A DNA stretch of 64,000 nucleotides. It comes from Corynebacterium sp. (GTDB taxonomy: Bacteria > Actinomycetota > Actinomycetes > Mycobacteriales > Mycobacteriaceae). Under the pieces are notes generated by a model, which saw nothing but the letters and a program-made list of their open reading frames with translations, did no database searches and was not told the DNA's origin. The stretch covers positions 327,227-391,226 of the forward strand of contig JAUMTW010000001.1 of NCBI GenBank assembly GCA_030531005.1, read 5' to 3'. Of the stretch, positions 13,671-22,948 are shown one piece after another (the first letter of the stretch is position 1; each line of letters starts with the position of its first letter). The position numbers and the translations under genes are program-made.

Positions 13671-14699
13671 ATGCGAATTGCGACTTTGACCTCCGGAGGC
13701 GACTGCCCCGGCCTGAATGCTGTTATCCGCGGTATTGTACGAACCGCCAGTGATTATGGTTCCAATGTTGTCGGCTACCAAGATGGCTGGGTTGGCTTAA
13801 TGGAAGACAAGCGTGTGCAGCTTTATGATGACGAGCATATCGACCGCATCCTGCTGCGCGGCGGCACCATCCTTGGTACCGGTCGCCTGCACCCAGATCG
13901 CTTCAAGGCGGGGATTGACCAGATCAAGGCCAATTTGGAAGATGCTGGCGTGGACGCTTTGATCCCAATCGGCGGCGAAGGCACGCTGAAAGGCGCAAAG
14001 TGGCTTTCTGACAATGGCATCCCGGTAGTTGGCGTGCCGAAGACCATCGACAACGACGTCAATGGCACCGACTACACCTTCGGTTTCGACACTGCAGTAT
14101 CCGTTGCTACTGATGCCATCGACCGCCTGCACACCACCGCGGAATCTCACAACCGAGTGATGATTGTGGAGGTTATGGGCCGCCACGTCGGCTGGATCGC
14201 ATTGCACGCCGGCATGGCCGGGGGCGCGCACTACACCGTGATTCCCGAAGAGCCATTCGACATCGCGGAAATTTGCAAGGCCATGGAGCGCCGCTTTCAG
14301 ATGGGCGAGAAATACGGCATCATCGTCGTCGCTGAGGGTGCGCTACCAAAGGAAGGCACCATGGACTTCCAAGAGGGCGCTGTGGACCAATTCGGCCATC
14401 AGACCTTTAACGGCATTGGCCAGGTCATTGGCGATGAAATCAAGAAGCGCCTGGGCCACGATGTTCGCACTTCCGTGCTTGGCCATATTCAGCGTGGTGG
14501 TACCCCAACCGCCTACGACCGCGTGTTGGCTACGCGTTATGGTGTGCACGCGGCACGTGCCTGCCAAGATGGCAATTTCGGCAAGATGGTTGCCCTCCAC
14601 GGTGAACACATTGACCTGATTAACCTCGAGGATGCCGTGGGCACTTTGAAGACGGTTCCATCTGGTCGGTACCAGACTGCGAAGGCATTGTTCGGTTAA
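13671..14699 (+). CDS. pfkA: 6-phosphofructokinase
   Basis: PfkA (342 residues) phosphorylates fructose 6-phosphate in glycolysis. The nucleotide loop [15 protein letters not shown] is at the N-terminus, the catalytic [20 protein letters not shown] in the middle, and [13 protein letters not shown] later. The GGEGT motif in place of the GGDGS of Escherichia coli PfkA is usual for the actinobacterial group; whether ATP or PPi is the donor cannot be settled by eye, though corynebacterial enzymes use ATP. It is flanked by a probable leaderless promoter and a clear terminator. Confidence 0.95.
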   Translation: MRIATLTSGGDCPGLNAVIRGIVRTASDYGSNVVGYQDGWVGLMEDKRVQLYDDEHIDRILLRGGTILGTGRLHPDRFKAGIDQIKANLEDAGVDALIPIGGEGTLKGAKWLSDNGIPVVGVPKTIDNDVNGTDYTFGFDTAVSVATDAIDRLHTTAESHNRVMIVEVMGRHVGWIALHAGMAGGAHYTVIPEEPFDIAEICKAMERRFQMGEKYGIIVVAEGALPKEGTMDFQEGAVDQFGHQTFNGIGQVIGDEIKKRLGHDVRTSVLGHIQRGGTPTAYDRVLATRYGVHAARACQDGNFGKMVALHGEHIDLINLEDAVGTLKTVPSGRYQTAKALFG

Positions 14700-14723
14700 G
14701 CGCAGAAAGTCAGAAATTCTTAA

Positions 14724-14764
14724 CACCACCCTTGAAGAGATTTGAGGGTGGTGCTTTGTATTTT
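14724..14764 (+). terminator. Rho-independent terminator after pfkA
   Basis: CACCACCCT and AGGGTGGTG form a 9-base stem with a 12-base loop containing TTGAAG, followed by a T-rich stretch. Confidence 0.8.
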
Positions 14765-14822
14765 CTTGCGGATGATTGCTTGCCAGCACCTCTGCGTGAG
14801 GCGCGCAATTTGCATCGCCGAT

Positions 14823-14860
14823 AAAAAGCGCCCCACATCGTTTCAAGAGTGAGGCGCGGT
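14823..14860 (-). terminator. Terminator of the Dcu transporter gene
   Basis: On the minus strand GCGCCTCAC pairs with GTGGGGCGC (one G-T pair), followed by TTTTT. It lies 15 bases beyond the stop codon of the transporter gene, in the correct orientation. Confidence 0.78.
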
Positions 14861-14874
14861 GTGAAGCAAAACCC

Positions 14875-16182
14875 TTATAAGAGGATAGAGCCCAAGCCGA
14901 AGGCGATCAGAATAGAAATCGCGATACACATTGTGCCGGGCAAAAGGAATGGGTGGTTCACCACAGCTTTCCCAATCTGGGTGGAACCTGTGTCATCCAT
15001 TTCTACTGCAGCGAGCAAGGTCGGGTAGGTGGGCAGGATGAACAGCGCGGAGACTGCGGGGAAAGACGCCAGCGCAGTCAACGGGGAGACACCAATAGTC
15101 AAGGCTGCTGGGATCAACGCTTTGGCGGTCGCTGCTTGGCTATAGAGGAAGGCTGCTGCGAAGAAAAGGATGATGGCAAGCAGCCATGGGTAGGAGCCTA
15201 GGATGCTTTCAGCATGGTGCTGGATGTCATCAATGTAGTAGTTGATGATGGTAGTACCTAACCAGGCAACACCAAGCACACAGATACAAGCCGACATACC
15301 CGAGCGGAAGACTTGTGTGTTGAGGACCTCGGCAGCGGGCGCCCTACAAGCGATGATGATGGCGAGCGCAGCAGTGAGCATTACAGCCATGATGGCTTCA
15401 TTGCGCGGCAGAGTCGGGTCGGTAACCAGGCCGAGCTGCTCAGATATTAAGGTAGCGTAAATCATGACCGCGAGGATTGCGACCAGGAAGATATGTACTG
15501 AAAGCTTTGCCGCACGAGTGGGGGTGTATTGGCTCATGCCCTTTGGGGGAGCCACCAGGTTATCGCGCATACGGCGCTGGTAGATGGGGTCATCTTCGAG
15601 CTCAACGCCGCGGCGATTGGTAACCCAGGCGGTGGGGAAGATGGCTACGAATGTCGAGACGAGCATGATGCCTACAAGGGTCAGATACCCCACACCTAGT
15701 GGTTCCAAAGTGGCGGCCATAAAGACCACAGCCGCTGAAATTGGGGATGCGCAGATCGCCAACTGGGATGAAACCACGGCTACCGAAAGCGGACGCGAAG
15801 GGCGCACTTTTGATTCCTTCGCGACTTCGGAGATTACAGGCAAAGTGGCAAAGGCAGTGTGACCAGTACCAGCGAAAATTGTCATGAAATAGGTGACCAC
15901 GGGTGCTACATAGGTAATCTGTTTCGGGTTGCGCCGCAGTGCCTTCTCGCTGAGATATACCAGATAGTCCATGCCGCCGGCACGCTGCATGGAGGCGATA
16001 GCAGCAATAACTGCCATGATGATGCCAATGACGTCGAAGGGGATATCTTCGCGGGTAACCGGCACGCCGAAGATGCCGAGTAATAGCACGCCAAGGCCGC
16101 CGGCGAAACCGATGGCAATAGAACCCAGGCGCGCACCGATGATAATGGCACCGAAGAGAATGAGGATGTGAATGAAGACCAT
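14875..16182 (-). CDS. Dcu-family C4-dicarboxylate transporter
   Basis: A membrane protein of about 435 residues with 10 or more hydrophobic segments, matching the DcuA/DcuB anaerobic C4-dicarboxylate carriers: IPFDVIGIIMAVIAAIASMQ and FAGTGHTAFATLPVI are conserved in that family. It probably exchanges fumarate, malate or aspartate for succinate. The start at 16180–16182 gives the N-terminus MVFIHILILFGAIIIGARLG, usual for the family; a site 15 codons further upstream is possible. Single-gene unit with its own terminator. Confidence 0.83.
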   Translation of the reverse strand: MVFIHILILFGAIIIGARLGSIAIGFAGGLGVLLLGIFGVPVTREDIPFDVIGIIMAVIAAIASMQRAGGMDYLVYLSEKALRRNPKQITYVAPVVTYFMTIFAGTGHTAFATLPVISEVAKESKVRPSRPLSVAVVSSQLAICASPISAAVVFMAATLEPLGVGYLTLVGIMLVSTFVAIFPTAWVTNRRGVELEDDPIYQRRMRDNLVAPPKGMSQYTPTRAAKLSVHIFLVAILAVMIYATLISEQLGLVTDPTLPRNEAIMAVMLTAALAIIIACRAPAAEVLNTQVFRSGMSACICVLGVAWLGTTIINYYIDDIQHHAESILGSYPWLLAIILFFAAAFLYSQAATAKALIPAALTIGVSPLTALASFPAVSALFILPTYPTLLAAVEMDDTGSTQIGKAVVNHPFLLPGTMCIAISILIAFGLGSILL

Positions 16183-16708
16183 GGGGAGTGTAATTCCTAA
16201 GGTTACGATGGGTGGTTTGCACACCATAAAGGATTTTTCGCATTAATATTGCGGGATAAATCACGAAAAGCCAAATACAGGTGAAACACCTGCAAGAAGG
16301 CCAATGCTGAAGAATGGCTAGCGTCCATATGAGATCATTTGTGGCTGATGTAGGGGTGGTGCGTCAGGGGATGCGGTGCGGTCTGCTCGGTCTGCTCGTT
16401 CTGATCGGTCTGATCGGTCTGCAAGGGTGGCGCAAGCAAGTGGCCTGGGAGGGCTAGCCTTAATGAATGCTGTTAGGAGAGCAGTCATGAGGGGGGTGGA
16501 AGCTCGCCGTGGTCACCGTTAGCCGCGGGCGGGAGCAGCAAAGAACTCGGGGGAGCTCTCGAGAATCAAGCCCAAGCAAGCTCTTATCCCTTCTTCACTC
16601 AACCGAGCCTTCCTCTGTAGGTCTATAGGGTGGGCGTTGAGGTGAATCGGAGGTCGAGATGGCCGGGATATATGCATCTGGGAGATGAGATGGGTTAAAC
16701 TTGCCGCT
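16183..16708. other. Intergenic region upstream of gatB
   Basis: About 500 bases without a credible gene. It holds a five-copy 9-base tandem repeat (16382–16426) and, at its right end, TAAACT (16696–16701) 7 bases before the gatB ATG. The rest shows GC-rich stretches without clear hairpins or reading frames. Confidence 0.5.
16382..16426. repeat. Five-copy 9-bp tandem repeat
   Basis: Five successive units follow TCTGCTCGG, TCTGCTCGT, TCTGATCGG, TCTGATCGG, TCTGCAAGG. The units are imperfect and non-coding. No function is suggested by position, beyond lying in the region upstream of gatB. Confidence 0.75.
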
Positions 16709-18217
16709 ATGACTGCTGTCTTTTATGACTTGATGGATTATGAGGAAGTGCTCGAACGCTTCGACCCTGTACTGGGCTTGGAGGTCCACGTTGAATTAGC
16801 AACGGAGACCAAGATGTTCTCGGCTCCTTCGGCGCACTTCGGTGCCGCCCCCAACTCCAACGTGGATCCGGTTTCCCTGGGTCTGCCTGGTGCCTTGCCA
16901 GTGGTAAATGCTAAAGGTGTGGAGTGGGCCATTAAGATCGGCCTAGCGCTCAATTGCAAGATTGCAGAGTCGTCGCGCTTTGCCCGTAAGAATTACTTCT
17001 ATCCGGACCAGCCGAAGAACTATCAGATCTCTCAGTATGATGAGCCCATTGCTTATGATGGCTATCTTGATGTGGTCTTAGATGATGGCACCCCATGGCG
17101 CGTGGAGATTGAGCGCGCTCATATGGAGGAAGACACCGGTAAACTCACCCACAAGGGTGGCGCGGACGGGCGTATTCATGGAGCAACGTACTCCCTGGTG
17201 GACTGCAATCGTGCTGGAATTCCGCTGATCGAGATCGTGACCAAGCCGATTGAGGGCGCTGGAGAGCGTGCTCCAGAGGTTGCTCGCGCCTATGTCTCTG
17301 CGCTGCGTGATCTGGTGAAGGCCTTGAAAGTATCGGATGCCCGCATGGATCAGGGGTCGATGCGCGTGGATTCCAATGTTTCTTTGCGTCCAATTGGCAC
17401 CAAAGAATTCGGTACCCGTACCGAGACAAAGAATATTAACTCCTTGAAGTCGGTGGAGCAGGCAGTCCGTTTTGAGATGCAGCGTCAAGCGCAGGTACTT
17501 GTTGATGGCGGTGAGATCGTGCAGGAAACTCGCCACTATCAAGAGACTGATGGCTCGACCTCGAAGGGGCGTCCAAAGGAGACTGCGGAAGACTACCGGT
17601 ATTTTAATGATCCGGATTTGCCGCCGGTACTGGCAGCACCTGAGTGGGTGGAAGAAATTCGTGCTACCTTGCCAGAGTTGCCTTGGGTTCGGCGTGCTCG
17701 CCTGCAAGAAGAGTGGGGCGTCAAGGATGAGGAGATGCGCGATCTAGTACGCCTGGGCGCGCTTGACCTTATTGAAGACACTGTTGCAGCTGGTAGTCCT
17801 GTTGCGGAGGCCCGTTCCTGGTGGGTTGCTTATCTTGCTCAAAAGGCGAATGAGCAGGGTGTGTCCTTGGAGGAGCTTGGCATCACCCCTGTACAGGTTG
17901 CCCGTGTGGTTGCCATGATCCAAGAAGGTCGCTTGACCAATAAGTTAGCCCGGCAAGCTGTTGATGGCGTACTGGCTGGTGAAGGCGATGTGGATGCAGT
18001 GGTTCAAGCTCGTGGTCTTGAAGTTGTTCGTGATGATGGAGCGATTGAAAAGGCTGTGGATGAGGCTTTGGATGCGAATCCTGACATCGTGGAGAAGTAT
18101 AAGGCTGGCAACACCAAGGTTACCGGTGCGATCGTGGGTGCAGTCATGAAAGCAACCCGTGGTAAGGCCGATCCAGCGCAGGTCAATCAGTTGATTGCTG
18201 CGAAGTTGAATAGTTAA
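16709..18217 (+). CDS. gatB: Glutamyl/aspartyl-tRNA amidotransferase subunit B
   Basis: GatB (502 residues) is the kinase/transamidase subunit of GatCAB that activates misacylated tRNA and receives ammonia from GatA. The start [13 protein letters not shown], the [24 protein letters not shown] block (here abbreviated: [10 protein letters not shown]) and the C-terminal YqeY-like tail ([19 protein letters not shown]) are family hallmarks. The ATG at 16709 is preceded by TAAACT at a 7-base distance and no Shine-Dalgarno, so it is probably leaderless; a longer frame from 16685 lacks support. Confidence 0.96.
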   Translation: MTAVFYDLMDYEEVLERFDPVLGLEVHVELATETKMFSAPSAHFGAAPNSNVDPVSLGLPGALPVVNAKGVEWAIKIGLALNCKIAESSRFARKNYFYPDQPKNYQISQYDEPIAYDGYLDVVLDDGTPWRVEIERAHMEEDTGKLTHKGGADGRIHGATYSLVDCNRAGIPLIEIVTKPIEGAGERAPEVARAYVSALRDLVKALKVSDARMDQGSMRVDSNVSLRPIGTKEFGTRTETKNINSLKSVEQAVRFEMQRQAQVLVDGGEIVQETRHYQETDGSTSKGRPKETAEDYRYFNDPDLPPVLAAPEWVEEIRATLPELPWVRRARLQEEWGVKDEEMRDLVRLGALDLIEDTVAAGSPVAEARSWWVAYLAQKANEQGVSLEELGITPVQVARVVAMIQEGRLTNKLARQAVDGVLAGEGDVDAVVQARGLEVVRDDGAIEKAVDEALDANPDIVEKYKAGNTKVTGAIVGAVMKATRGKADPAQVNQLIAAKLNS

Positions 18218-18240
18218 AACCACTACGTAAAACCACTACG
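18216..18240. repeat. Short direct repeat after gatB
   Basis: AAAACCACTACG occurs twice, separated by one T, directly after the gatB stop, and a third partial copy begins at 18242. It may be a slippage duplication. Confidence 0.6.
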
Positions 18241-18282
18241 CAAAACGATAGTTCTGTCTGCCGGGGATCGTCCCGGTGTGCG

Positions 18283-18318
18283 AGCGCCTCTGGTCTTGAA
18301 AAGATGAGGGGCGCTTTC
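18283..18318 (+). terminator. Probable terminator after gatB
   Basis: AGCGCCTC and GAGGGGCGCT form an imperfect stem around a loop containing CTTGAAAAGA, followed by a weak T run. A smaller CCGGG/CCCGG hairpin lies just upstream (18261–18276). Confidence 0.55.
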
Positions 18319-18527
18319 GCATACCCCCAGAATTACCCCCGGTAGCTGAGTGAGGGCTTTCGAGCAGCGCAGCGTACATGCCATTCTTTTTCGTTCGGAA
18401 TTCAATAGCGCGCGCACAGCGAAAAAATTAATGAAATTTGTTTTCAAATAGCGGTCTGATACGTATAAAATGCCAGTTTGGAACGTGTTAATCTTAGTAC
18501 GCCTGCTATTCTAGCGCTGAAAAAATT

Positions 18528-18604
18528 GCCACTGCACTGGCATAAGGGCCCGCAGTGCTGAGAGTGGCTGCTTCCGTGCATCTGGAATATAGATAGGACT
18601 GTTC
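18528..18604 (+). promoter_or_regulatory. Structured leader with faint TPP-riboswitch resemblance
   Basis: The 75 bases before the transporter gene fold as GCCAC…GTGGC enclosing GCACTG…CAGTGC with a TGAGA junction, the same arrangement as P2, P3 and the CUGAGA junction of the thiamine pyrophosphate riboswitch. Downstream CATCTGG and an ATCT/AGAT hairpin loosely resemble P4/P5. However, P1 and the GCGUAGGGA segment are not recognisable. The hairpin is real; the riboswitch identity is weak. A TATAAA near 18464 may be the -10 box. Confidence 0.25.
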
Positions 18605-20146
18605 ATGCGCAAAACCCTCCTCGCAGCAATTGTCAGTATTAGCCTTCTTGCCGCCTGCGGCGTCGATGACTCTGGCAGTGGTAGCTCAAATGGTGAGAAT
18701 GCTTTGAAATTCCAAACCGTGTACCCTGCTACTTCCGCAGATGCTGCAATTTCTGAAACTGCTTTTTTCTTCACTACAAGTTCTGTGGAAACGCTAACAA
18801 GGCTCAATCCAGAGACCCAACAACTAGAGCCGTGGCTGGCCACCGAATGGGACACGGACGATGGCATCACGTGGACTTTCAAGTTGCGTGATGATGTACA
18901 GTTCCATAATGGCAAAGCTATGGATGCACAGGCAGTAAAAGCGAGCCTGGAACACGCGATGGATGTCAACCCAGGTATAGCCTCGACCTTGGCTATTTCT
19001 GAAATCTCGGTTGTCGATGATCACACCATCGAGATTGTTACCGACGGTCCGTACGTTTCGCTGCCATCGCAGCTTGCGCATTACAACGCAGTGATCGTGG
19101 ATGTCGATGCCGATGCTGGCTATCCAGTAGGTACTGGCCCTTTCAAGTACACGAACTTGGATCTCAACAGCAATACCGCATCCTTAGAGGCCTTTGACGA
19201 CTGTTGGAGTGGCGCCCCAGAAGTCGAAAACCTCGAGGTCGTTGCGAACCAGGACAATAACGCCCGCGTACTGGCCTTGCAGTCCGGAGAGGCGGACGTC
19301 ATTTACCGACCCTCGCTGCAGTCAGTGAACTCCCTCGATACCGATGACCTGGATGTCGATACTACTGAAGGCACCCGCGCCTACATGGTCATGCACAATC
19401 CAGCGGGCAAAAATGCGGAACTTTTCCAAAACCTTGATTTCCGCAAAGGTCTTGACGCCCTATTCGACCGCAAGGGGATTGTCGATTCCCTCATTGATGG
19501 CCATGGCAGCGCCGCCAATGGTGCCTTCCCAAGCGACTCTATTGCCGCAGTCGATAATGAAGTCATCACTTATGATACCCAAGCTGCACTCGACTATTTT
19601 GAGGCAGCAGGACTGGATGTTGTTGATGGCAAGGTAACACAGAATGGCCAGCCAATTTCGCTGCGGATCGCAACCTACAATGCGCGCCCAGAGCTGCCCC
19701 AGATTGCGCAAGCTATCCAAGATAGTGCCGCCGCTGTAGGTATCGATATCACCATCGTCACCGAAGATGACATTGATAACTTCCTGCTCGAACAGCCTGA
19801 TCAGTGGGACCTGGCCACCTATTCTTTGAATGCCCTCACCCGTGGTGATGGCTCCTACTTCTTGAATAATCTGTTCATGCCAGATGGTGCCCAGAACTAT
19901 GGGGACTTCGCAGATGACAAGCTCGTGGAATTGATTACCGCCTATAACGAGGAGCTTGATACCGATACCCGCATTGGCCTTCTGCAGGACATTGCCGCCT
20001 ATATCGCCGATAATCATTTGCACTCGTATCTGATGTTCCCCGATGATTCCGTAGCTTTCGAGAAGGAGGTCACTGGTGTGGTCGCAGTTCCTAATGAGTT
20101 CGAATACCCCGTGATTACCAAGGACACCGCAATCAGTAATGACTAA
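18605..20146 (+). CDS. Peptide/nickel-type ABC transporter substrate-binding lipoprotein
   Basis: A 513-residue extracytoplasmic binding protein of the SBP_bac_5 family. The signal peptide ends in the lipobox SLLAACG (lipid-modified Cys 18). The mature part has the family features ATEWDTDDGITWTFKLRDDVQFHNGK and YPVGTGPFKYTN. It delivers the solute to the permeases encoded directly downstream; the solute may be peptides, nickel or another metal chelate. AGGA lies 8 bases before the ATG. Its stop overlaps the next gene by 8 bases. Confidence 0.9.
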   Translation: MRKTLLAAIVSISLLAACGVDDSGSGSSNGENALKFQTVYPATSADAAISETAFFFTTSSVETLTRLNPETQQLEPWLATEWDTDDGITWTFKLRDDVQFHNGKAMDAQAVKASLEHAMDVNPGIASTLAISEISVVDDHTIEIVTDGPYVSLPSQLAHYNAVIVDVDADAGYPVGTGPFKYTNLDLNSNTASLEAFDDCWSGAPEVENLEVVANQDNNARVLALQSGEADVIYRPSLQSVNSLDTDDLDVDTTEGTRAYMVMHNPAGKNAELFQNLDFRKGLDALFDRKGIVDSLIDGHGSAANGAFPSDSIAAVDNEVITYDTQAALDYFEAAGLDVVDGKVTQNGQPISLRIATYNARPELPQIAQAIQDSAAAVGIDITIVTEDDIDNFLLEQPDQWDLATYSLNALTRGDGSYFLNNLFMPDGAQNYGDFADDKLVELITAYNEELDTDTRIGLLQDIAAYIADNHLHSYLMFPDDSVAFEKEVTGVVAVPNEFEYPVITKDTAISND

Positions 20147-21185
20147 ACCGGCAGCACATGCACCTAAAAGTGGACAGGCGAGCGTGAATAGTGATGCCTC
20201 GCTCACTGGCGTTGGCTCTCCCACTCGGGGCAGCAATCGTGCGCGTGTGCAGGGCGTACTGCGCAAAATTGGGGAAGTCGTCCTCAGCCTGTGGATCTTA
20301 AGCATCGCTAGTTTCCTCATTGGAGCTTTTGGCACCGGTGATGCCTCTAGCTGGATAGTCCGCACAGATAGTGCGCAAGCCACCCAAGAAGATATTCAAG
20401 CAGCCCGTAATGCCCTGGGCCTTGATGATCCGCTATGGCAACGTTATTGGGATTTTCAAGTAGGCCTGTTCCAGGGCGACTTTGGACGCTCTGCGGTAAC
20501 TGGTAACCCAGTAGCTGAGCAAGTATGGGCAGCTTTGCCAGCTACCTTGAACTTGGCCTTTGCAGCCCTTGGCCTTGCGATTGTGATGATGCTCATTTTC
20601 GGTTGGCTAGCTGCACGCTTTGCAGGCAGCTGGATCGACAAGCTCATTTTAGGGATCTGTTACCTGGGCGCGAGCGTGCCCAGTTTTTGGCTCGGTTTAG
20701 TGTTTATCACTTGGTTCTCGGTACGCCTGGGCTGGTTCCCATCGTCTGGATGGCACGGAGGAGCAGGACTTGTCCTCCCTGCGCTCGTGCTAGCTATTGC
20801 CATCATGCCACCCTTTGTGAAGGTCTTCCGCGAGCGCTTCATTGCAGTTCATGGGCAAGATTTTATTCGCGCTGCCCGTGCCCGCGGTATTTCTCAAGGG
20901 CGCATTGAGTGGGTACATATTTTGCGCGGCTGCCTCATCCCAGTGGTCACCATGATGGGCGTTTCATTCGCCTCCTTGCTTTCAGGCACGGTGGTTATCG
21001 AGGTTGTCTTTGGGCTACCCGGAATGGGCAGTCTTGCAGTAGATGCCATCGCTAAGCGCGATTGGGCCTATGTCCAAGGTTTCGTCTTTCTTATGGGTGT
21101 CGGAGTGATCATTACAACCGTCATCGTTGATCTTGTGGTGCGCTGGATCGATCCGGCCACTCGCGCGGATGGGAGGAATACGTAA
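20139..21185 (+). CDS. ABC transporter permease, DppB/OppB type
   Basis: A 348-residue permease with a longer than usual polar N-terminus (about 40 residues) and then the DppB-type fold: six membrane segments, an extracytoplasmic domain with NALGLDDPLWQRYWDF, and the EAA-loop region RARGISQGRIEWVHILR that contacts the ATPase. It overlaps the binding-protein gene by 8 bases and the next gene by 1 base, so the four genes form one translationally coupled operon. Confidence 0.9.
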   Translation: MTKPAAHAPKSGQASVNSDASLTGVGSPTRGSNRARVQGVLRKIGEVVLSLWILSIASFLIGAFGTGDASSWIVRTDSAQATQEDIQAARNALGLDDPLWQRYWDFQVGLFQGDFGRSAVTGNPVAEQVWAALPATLNLAFAALGLAIVMMLIFGWLAARFAGSWIDKLILGICYLGASVPSFWLGLVFITWFSVRLGWFPSSGWHGGAGLVLPALVLAIAIMPPFVKVFRERFIAVHGQDFIRAARARGISQGRIEWVHILRGCLIPVVTMMGVSFASLLSGTVVIEVVFGLPGMGSLAVDAIAKRDWAYVQGFVFLMGVGVIITTVIVDLVVRWIDPATRADGRNT

Positions 21186-22948
21186 TGGGTCGGACTGCCA
21201 ACACTGATGCTGCGTATAACACCGATGATGCCGAGCGCGTGCTTGATTCTACGCCGCGCGCTACACGACGCATCTGGGCAACTCCAGGCACCATCAGCCT
21301 GCTGGTACTGACCATTGTGGTACTGCTGGGGCCATGGCTTGCTCCCCAAGACCCTCTGGCCACCAACCTCAATGCCGTACTCGCCGCACCATCTGCAGAG
21401 CACTGGTTCGGTACTGACCAATTGGGCCGTGATTTATTTTCGCGCGTGCTCGCTGGTGGGCAGCGCACTGTGGGCATTTCGGTGGTCGCTTTGCTGCTTT
21501 CGGTGGCGGTAGGCGTCGTCATTGGACTTGTTGCCGGATTGCGGGGCAAGAAGACCGACTGGGCCTTGATGCGGATTGCCGATTCTTTTTTGGCATTCCC
21601 AGAGTATGTGGTGGCGATTGTCATAACAGGTTTGATGGGGGCTGGCTATTGGAATCTGCTACTGGCCATCATTGTCGTTAAATGGGTGGGGGTGGCACGC
21701 CTGGTGCGAGCCATCGTCTTAGAACAGCGCAATCAGCCCTATATAACCGCCGCGCGCCTGAGCGGGGTGCCACCACGGACGATTATGACCCGCCACCTGC
21801 TGCCTCACGTGTGGGGGCCTCTGATTGCTTTTGCCACCGTGGACGTAGGCAAAATCGTGTTGCTGGTTGCCTCGCTTTCTTTCTTAGGCCTTGGAGTGCC
21901 GCGGCCGGCTCCTGAGTGGGGCTTTATGCTCAATGAGGGGCGCGCCTATATCACTGAATCCACCTGGATTATGTTGGCGCCAGGACTTGCAATCCTCATC
22001 TTCGTGTTGGTCAGCAACGTCGTTGGCGATAATTTGGCCAAGCGACTCCAAGTCGCTTCCGGTGCTGTGCCGGATGCGGTGGTTGTACATGATGTCGTAG
22101 AGCAAGCGGCACCGTTTATACCTGCGGCGAAACCCGTGCTACAAGTCCGTGACCTCAAGGTGCGTACTGAATCACGCCAACTCGTACATGGGGTGGACTT
22201 TGATCTTGGCGCAGGGCAGTGGGTCTGCATTATTGGTGAATCCGGCTCTGGCAAGTCGGTGACTGCGATGGCGATTACTGGGCTTACTGCTGACAACCTA
22301 GAGGTGGAAGCATCTCAGGTCCAGATTGACGGCAAAGATTATGCCAGCGCCCTGCACGCTCGGGATGAAAAGCAGCTGAAGGAATTACGCGGGAAGAAAG
22401 TTGCTTATGTCTTCCAAGACTATACTCAGGCCTTTACACCTTACTTCCGTATTCGCACTCAGCTGCGCGAGATACTGAGTAGGTCTCGTAGCCAGGCGGA
22501 TACACGCATCGATGTTGCACTGGCCCAGGTGCGCTTGAACCCAGCACTTGCCGATCGATATCCACGCGAGCTTTCGGGTGGCCAGCTACAGCGCATGGCC
22601 TTGGCTGCAGCAATCCTGCAAGAGCCAGAGATCTTGATCTGTGATGAGCCCACCACCGCCTTGGATGCCGTTACCCAGGCAGAGGTGCTGGGGGTAATTT
22701 CTGAGTTACAGCAGCGCCTGGGGTGTGCAGTGCTCTTTATTACCCACGACCTACGTGTAGCGCGGCGTTATGCAGATCAGCTGGTGGTGATGCATGCCGG
22801 TCAATGTATTGAAGCGGGCCCGGCACACGAGAGAATGAGCAATCCGCAGCAGGAATACACCAAAAAGCTCTTTGCTGCGGTTCCTGATTTGGACAATCCG
22901 CCAGCGCGACTCCCAGAGATGCGGCGCGCAGAAATGGGGCAGGCATGA
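21185..22948 (+). CDS. Fused ABC permease (DppC type) and ATPase (DppD type)
   Basis: A 587-residue two-domain protein. Residues about 1–290 are a DppC/OppC permease (WFGTDQLGRDLFSRVLAGG, EAA loop AARLSGVPPRTIMTRHLLPH); residues about 315–587 are an ABC ATPase with Walker A GESGSGKSVTA, signature LSGGQLQRMALA, and Walker B EILICDEPTTALD. No stop or frameshift lies at the join, where a linker of about 25 residues (DVVEQAAPFIPAAKPVLQV) connects the parts. It supplies one permease and one ATPase of the importer. The ATG overlaps the previous stop by one base (TAATG). Confidence 0.9.
   Translation: MGRTANTDAAYNTDDAERVLDSTPRATRRIWATPGTISLLVLTIVVLLGPWLAPQDPLATNLNAVLAAPSAEHWFGTDQLGRDLFSRVLAGGQRTVGISVVALLLSVAVGVVIGLVAGLRGKKTDWALMRIADSFLAFPEYVVAIVITGLMGAGYWNLLLAIIVVKWVGVARLVRAIVLEQRNQPYITAARLSGVPPRTIMTRHLLPHVWGPLIAFATVDVGKIVLLVASLSFLGLGVPRPAPEWGFMLNEGRAYITESTWIMLAPGLAILIFVLVSNVVGDNLAKRLQVASGAVPDAVVVHDVVEQAAPFIPAAKPVLQVRDLKVRTESRQLVHGVDFDLGAGQWVCIIGESGSGKSVTAMAITGLTADNLEVEASQVQIDGKDYASALHARDEKQLKELRGKKVAYVFQDYTQAFTPYFRIRTQLREILSRSRSQADTRIDVALAQVRLNPALADRYPRELSGGQLQRMALAAAILQEPEILICDEPTTALDAVTQAEVLGVISELQQRLGCAVLFITHDLRVARRYADQLVVMHAGQCIEAGPAHERMSNPQQEYTKKLFAAVPDLDNPPARLPEMRRAEMGQA

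Noticed and set aside
19460..20383. 307-codon open frame opposite the binding-protein gene
   Set aside because: It lies wholly antisense to a well-supported lipoprotein gene and shows no domain or ribosome-binding site; it is a codon-bias shadow.
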